From: Chlamydomonas sphaeroides
Taxonomy: Eukaryota > Chlorophyta > Chlorophyceae > Chlamydomonadales > Chlamydomonadaceae
NCBI GenBank assembly: GCA_001662425.1
Contig: BDDC01001067.1
Location: 11,140-34,397, forward strand
DNA: 23,258 nt
Reading direction: 5' to 3'
Part shown: piece by piece, positions 19,087 through 23,258 of the stretch
Numbering within the stretch: position 1 is the stretch's first letter
Layout of the letters: each line of letters begins with the position of its first letter
Translations under genes and position numbers: made by a program
The notes under the pieces: model-generated
The model's database searches: none
Seen by the model: only the letters and a program-made list of their open reading frames with translations
Told to the model about the DNA's origin: nothing

Positions 19087-22000
19087 TCACCGCCCCAGCG
19101 GCCGCGCCACGGCCGGCGCCTGCTGTGGTTGGCCCCCCGGCTGCAGCTGCGCCGCCGCGACGTGCTGCGCCGCCAGCGAAACACAGTACCTGCAGCACCA
19201 CCACACACACAAGGCAAGACACGTGGGTGAGCAACGAGGAGAGAACCATCCCATCACGCCCTACCCACCCCTGCACCCCACACGCCACCGCCCAGCCGCA
19301 TGCAGCGTTTATGGTATGGTACTGCAATACGCTGTACGGCACCTTTGGCAAAGGAGAAAACAATCCCAGGAACCGCACACCTACCCATCCCTTTATCCCA
19401 CACGCCACGGCCCGGCAGCACGCGGCGCGTTGATTACGGTACGGTACTACGCTTCTGATGGTAGGCTTCTACGCTGTGTCCCAAATCACTAACCCCTGTT
19501 CAATAAATCTCGACGCTTTCCGGTGCCCTTGGCAAAGCTGAAGCGTACCCTACCCGCCACGTACCCTACCCGCCTTTACCCTCCCTCCCCCTCCCCATCC
19601 CTCTCTCCCCTCCCGCCGCACTTGCCCACGGCTCGCCGCGCCATGTCACGTACCCTACACGCCTTTCCCCTCCCTTTCCCCTCCCCCTTCCTATCCCCTG
19701 CCGCCGCACCTGCCCATGGCTCGCCGCGCCGCGTCCCGCGCGTACGAGCCCAGCGCCGACAGCGCCACCGCTGCGCTGGAGGCGGAGGCGGGCGGCGCGT
19801 GGCTGGCCAGTGCGTCCATCACATAGCCCAGCGTGGACAGGGCCTCCAGCGGGTCCAGCGCCATGAGCCGCCCCGCCAGCTCGTGTGCCTCGCCCGACAC
19901 GTGGCCCTGCGGCGGGAGCGCAGGGCGGGGGGAGGAGGGGGGGAAGGAGTGTAGGTTCGTGTCGTGGGGAGGAGAGGCGGGCGCCACGTGCCGGAGAACA
20001 GCGCAGGGGCGCGGCCGGAGGGGGCCGGGGCGAGGTTGCGTTATGGCGAGAGGCCGGGCCAAGCTCGGCGCGCTGGGGCAGCTCCCCTGCCGGCCCCACC
20101 GCACAGCGCTGGTCAACGCGGTGCACACCGGTACGGCATACCGCAGTGCACGTGTGCACGTGATGAGTCATCGCAGTTGCACGGCAGCAGCGGGTGCGCA
20201 CCACCGCAGACCCCACCTACAGGTGCCCCTCCCCCCCATGCGGGTGCGCACCTGCTTGACCAGCTCCACGCACTCGGCCACCTCCGCCACCTGCGGCCGC
20301 ACAGCAGGAGCGGCAGCAGCGGGTGAATTCTGGGTAGGCCGCCTTGCAACCTCCGGGCCCGAGGCCCAGGCGGCAGCAGCGGCGCCCGCCGCGAGCCACC
20401 TACAGCAGCGGCGCTCAGCCGCCCCGCCAGGCCCCCCCTCTATCTTTACTGATGCCGATCAGTCGACGATCCCAACTTGGTGGACTGCATCGACACAGAT
20501 GCGACGGCTGCGCCGCCCACCCCCACCTGCGCCGCCCAACCCCACCTGCGCCGCACACCCCCACCTGCGCCGCACACCCCCACCTGCGCCGCCTCGCGGT
20601 CCGCGTCCGGCCCCGCCCGCTCCGCCAGCGCCTCCGCCAGCATTGCCTCCGCCACCTCGGGCGCCACCTCCTGCTGCTGCCCGCCCGAGTGGTGCCCCGG
20701 CAGCGGCGGCGCCATGCCCTGCGCCACCACCCCGGTCCCCGCCGCCGCTCCCGGGTGCGAGCCGTAGGGGTTGCCTAGGTGCCCCGACGCGTACAGCGGC
20801 GGCGGCGGCGGCCCCGCGCCCGGCGGCAGCGGCGGCTGCTGCGCGTCCAGCGGCGGCGCGGGCGCGCCGCCGCCGTCGAGCGGCGGCGAGGAGGCGCCTT
20901 CGTGCGGCTGCGGCAGCGGCGAGCGCCCCGGGTCGGGCGGCGGCTGCGGGCCGCCGTACGGCCAGGCGCCGCGCTGCTGCTGCTGTGGTGGGGGCAAGAG
21001 GGTGCGGCGAGGGGACACGGCGTGTGGCGTTGCGAGCACCGGTGGCCACTTGCGGGGACACCGCCAGGGGCGGTCGACCAGGTAGGCCATGTGCGCGGCC
21101 GCGGCCCGTCTTGCCAGAACGCAGCCCCGTCCCCCACCTGTGGTTGGGGTGCGGCGGCGGAGGGCGCCCAGTAGCCGCCGTGGGGGTGCTGCGGATGCGA
21201 GTAGTACTGCGGATCGGCGGGGCAGCGGGGGTGCGGCGTCAGCGGTCCATGCTGCTGTGGGGGGCCCATGGCCCCATGCCGCCCACCCCCAGCCCGCTGC
21301 GCCTGAGCCCTGCGGCCGTTGGGGCGCCGCGCCACGCCTGCTGCTTCTCCCTGACCCCCATCCCCTCCTGGCCGTAGTCGCTCTCTGCTCGCGTCCCGTC
21401 CCGTCCCGTTCCGGGCCCCCGCGCTGCAAGCCCCATGCGCTGCCCTTGCCCTGGCTCTGCCGCTATGGCGCCTGCCGTCGATTCGCCCGGTCTGGCCATT
21501 GCAAGCCCCACGGCCGCACACCCCTACCCTCTCACCCACCTAGCCCCAACCCCAACCCGACCACCTGCTGCTGCTGCGCGTACGCCATCTGCTGGTCGCC
21601 GCCCTGGCCCTGGCTGCCGTACGCCGCCGCCGGGTCCCAGCCGCCCATGGACCCGGGGCCAGGTCCGGCGGGCAGTCCGGGCAGCACCAGATCGTCCGGC
21701 AGCTGGTTGAGCACACCGTACAGGAAGCTGTAGTCCGGTCCGTCGCCGAACTCCATGGAGGCCAGGTAGTTGTTCATGGCCTGCATACGGACGCGTACGG
21801 CGTGACCGGACGCAGCCTCGTAGCGTGGACGGCATCGTTGCGCTGTTGTTGTGCTGCTATGCCAACAGCACGGGGCGGCAGCACGGGGCCGCGGCGCGAG
21901 ACGCAAGCGGACGATGCGGGGCCTAGTTCGCCAGGCCCCTCGCTCAATGCCGTGCCCACACCCTTACCCCTCCCCAAGCCCCCTCCCCCTGCGTGCCCAT

Positions 22001-22986
22001 CAGCGCACCTGCACAGGCGGCAGCAGCGCGGGAGCCTCCCTCCGCGTGCCCTCCTCCCCGAACGCCCCCTCCCTGCATGCCCTCCCTCCCCCAGCCCCAG
22101 CCCCCTCCTTCCCACCCACATGCCCAGCAGCGCACCTGCACGGGCGGCAGCAGCGCCGGCTGCAGCGGCTGCGGGTGGCCGCCCGCCTGGCCCGGGCCGT
22201 GGCGCAGGTAGCGCGCGGGGTCGGCCATGGCGGCCTGCTTGAGCCGCAGCACGGCCTCGCGGCTCTCCATGTCCTTGGTCACGTCGCTGCGCCACGGCAG
22301 CGTGCCTGGAAGGGTAGGCGAGGAGGCGGCATGGGAGGAGGAGGGAAAGGTCAGAGCAATGGCACTGGTGCAAAGGGCGGTGTGTATCTGGGGCGCGGCG
22401 ACGCGAGCCAGATGCGGCTGTCCCCGCGGTCCCATCCTTTCCCCTCGCCCCCCCCCTTCGCCTCCCGCCGCCTCACCTTCCAGCAGCTCGATGGTGCAGT
22501 AGAGCCAGGACCATAGGTCATCGCGCCGGCCCAGGTCCTGCTCCGCGTGGGCGTGGACCGAGGCGTAGGTGGTGGAGCCGCTGGGGGGCAGGGGAAGGAG
22601 GGATGTGGGGGAAAGGGGTGGGGAGATCAGACCATGAAACGACCCGGGGGGGTGGGGGTGGGGGGTGCCGCACTGCGGCAATTCATACCCGGCCCTGCTC
22701 CCGCGATGAAGGGAGGGCGGGTGGGCCACATGATCACGGCACGGCTGCCGAAACTCCGCAGACCCCCGCCCTCACCCACGACACGAGTTGTTGCCTTGCT
22801 GTGGCCTGCCCGTCCCTGTACCCACCACCACCACCACTTGCTACCGCGCCCCGCCCATCCCCGCCCCCTCCCTTGCCGCGCCTCTCCTGCCGTACCGGAA
22901 CGAGGTGTCGGTCCGCTCCGGCAGCACCTCGCCCACATCGTCCAGGTAGCGCCGCGCCAGGCCGAAGTCGATCACCTTCCACAGCC
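19087..22986 (-). CDS. CK1-superfamily (tau-tubulin-kinase-like) protein kinase with long tail; 5' part beyond window
   Basis: Nine exons on the minus strand: 22986-22896, 22580-22477, 22305-22136, 21780-21565, 21254-21138, 20982-20584, 20290-20252, 19906-19710, 19189-19087. They give 477 residues plus TGA at 19089-19087, with all phases matching. The first visible exon starts in phase with KVIDFGLARRYLDD (the magnesium-binding DFG), then FRGSTTYASVHAH and GRRDDLWSWLY, then LPWR. The FRG-YASV-AH and RRDDLWS-Y patterns are CK1-type, and LPWR after the DDLWS helix is typical of tau-tubulin kinases. The N-lobe and catalytic loop (HRD) are to the right of the window. TTBK2-type kinases act in ciliogenesis in animals; a flagellar role here is only an inference. 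Confidence 0.87.
19559..19731 (-). repeat. Tandem duplication (about 87 bp) of a kinase exon end plus donor
   Basis: 19613-19642 and 19701-19730 match at 28 of 30 positions, and the CACGTACCCTAC...CCCC tracts before each are also alike, so the whole unit is duplicated. The right copy includes the end of exon 19906-19710 (ARRAMG and donor GTGCGG). The left copy, in the intron, keeps the GTGCGG. Confidence 0.8.
20524..20592 (-). repeat. 19-bp tandem repeat carrying an exon-end/donor junction
   Basis: Cores (CACCTGCGCCGC on the plus strand) at 20524, 20543, 20562 and 20581 are spaced exactly 19 bases apart. On the transcribed strand the unit is GTGGGGGTGTGCGGCGCAG. The first copy in the transcript is the real end of exon 20982-20584 (EAAQ then GTGGGG). 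Each later copy repeats both a CAG acceptor-like end and a GTGGGG donor-like start. Confidence 0.85.
21994..22029 (-). repeat. Intronic copy of a kinase exon end with intact donor
   Basis: This matches 22121-22156 at 34 of 36 positions. The copy includes the final codons ALLPPVQ of exon 22305-22136 and its donor GTGCGC unchanged. It lies about 127 bases downstream in the next intron and is a ready-made alternative 5' splice site. Confidence 0.8.
22136..22986 (-). other. Exons encoding the C-lobe of the kinase domain
   Basis: Exons 22986-22896, 22580-22477 and 22305-22136. The DFG motif is followed by an activation segment EVLPERTDTSFR, then the helix-anchoring GRRDDLWSWLYCTIELLEG, LPWRSDVTKDME and a helix rich in Arg/Ala (AVLRLKQAAMAD). 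The CK1/TTBK family lacks the APE motif of most kinases and uses a YASV-like sequence instead, as seen here (TTYASVHAH). The three junctions are phases 2, 1 and 0. Confidence 0.87.
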
Positions 22987-23258
22987 CTGGGAGGCGGGCA
23001 GGCGGCGTGAGGCGCGGGCGCCAATGACTGCGCGCCAGCCAGTGCGGCGCACACGGCGCCGACGGCCGGCCCTGTCGTCGTGCGTGACGTGAGACCGTGG
23101 GAGCCGCCCGCCGCCCGCCTCCCGGCACCCCCGCATACGGCACCCCGCATGCCCCGCAACCCGTGCCGCCCACCCGCCAGCCTGCATGTGGCAGCCCAGC
23201 CCAGCCCAGCCCAGCCCAGCCCAGCCCAGCCCAGCCCAGCCCAGCCCAGCCCAGCCCA
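22987..23258 (-). other. Intron of the kinase gene with CCCAG pentamer array
   Basis: From the acceptor at 22988-22987 to the window edge I see no exon: none of the frames shows the HRD-x-KP-N catalytic loop expected just upstream of DFG. 23192-23258 is an uninterrupted CCCAG (minus strand GGGCT) pentamer array that runs off the right edge. Confidence 0.7.

Larger units (their letters stand above)
19087..21780 (-). other. Exons encoding the end of the kinase fold and its Pro/Gln/Gly-rich tail
   Basis: Exon 21780-21565 begins AMNNYLASMEFGDGPDYSFL, the last helices of a CK1/TTBK fold (animal versions have a comparable LDYF-KPDY segment). From GLPAGPGPGSM onward the tail is low complexity: QQQQ, PQYYSHPQHPHGGYW, long PPPPP runs. 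It then ends in more ordered, Ala/Leu-rich helices (EVAEAMLAEALAERAG, VAEVAECVELVKQ, LSALGSYARDAARRAMG). The last coding exon (19189-19087) ends ARPLGR and stop. The helical end may be a dimerisation or docking segment; that is inference. Confidence 0.8.

Noticed and set aside
19833..21377. 514-codon plus-strand open frame
   Set aside because: Crosses several kinase exons and introns in antisense; Arg/Ala/Pro-rich with no recognisable fold.
23192..23258. Regular array that might suggest a CRISPR
   Set aside because: A contiguous CCCAG microsatellite with no spacers, in a eukaryotic intron; the other arrays (1-150, 11526-11768, 14398-14471) are likewise simple repeats.
1..23258. tRNA, rRNA or clear transposon (reverse transcriptase, transposase, long terminal repeats)
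   Set aside because: No cloverleaf, rRNA core or RT/transposase motif was seen on either strand; a computed search would be needed to exclude degraded elements.

Overview
The window looks like nuclear DNA of a volvocine green alga (Chlamydomonas/Volvox relatives). The reasons are very high GC with strong GC3 in exons, many short exons with GTGCGT/GTGAGG-type donors and CAG acceptors, alanine/glycine/proline-rich proteins, and a gametolysin-type (peptidase M11) extracellular protein with a proline-serine-rich stretch. I cannot name the species. Three multi-exon genes were rebuilt by hand. All lie on the minus strand, and intron phases match at every junction used.

Region 1 (195-9141, minus): a secreted M11/gametolysin-family protein. 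I see 21 exons and 600 codons, and the 3' end runs off the left edge. The order is signal peptide, PPSPPP-type stretch, M11 domain, then tandem cysteine-rich modules. The metallopeptidase signature is intact in position but lost in residues: [H/Q]ExxHxxGxxH reads QQILRNYGLYT, so the catalytic Glu and two metal-binding His are gone while the reading frame stays open. This predicts a pseudopeptidase. The introns are long and rich in microsatellites.

Region 2 (about 9142-11768): a spacer with weak, unassigned coding-like stretches on both strands and an 11-bp minisatellite that abuts the stop codon of the next gene.

Region 3 (11769-18672, minus): a complete 13-exon, 1238-codon F-box/leucine-rich-repeat protein with a very large low-complexity insert. 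It is probably an SCF ubiquitin-ligase substrate adaptor.

Region 4 (19087-22986, minus): the 3' part (9 exons, 477 codons plus stop) of a CK1-superfamily kinase closest in pattern to tau-tubulin kinases (TTBK), with a long Pro/Gln/Gly-rich tail. The 5' part is beyond the right edge, behind a CCCAG pentamer array.

The three genes show no obvious shared pathway. The most unusual genome-level feature is that several introns of the two right-hand genes carry tandem or decayed copies of the neighbouring exon edge and its splice site. This looks like intron remodelling or intron birth by local tandem duplication.
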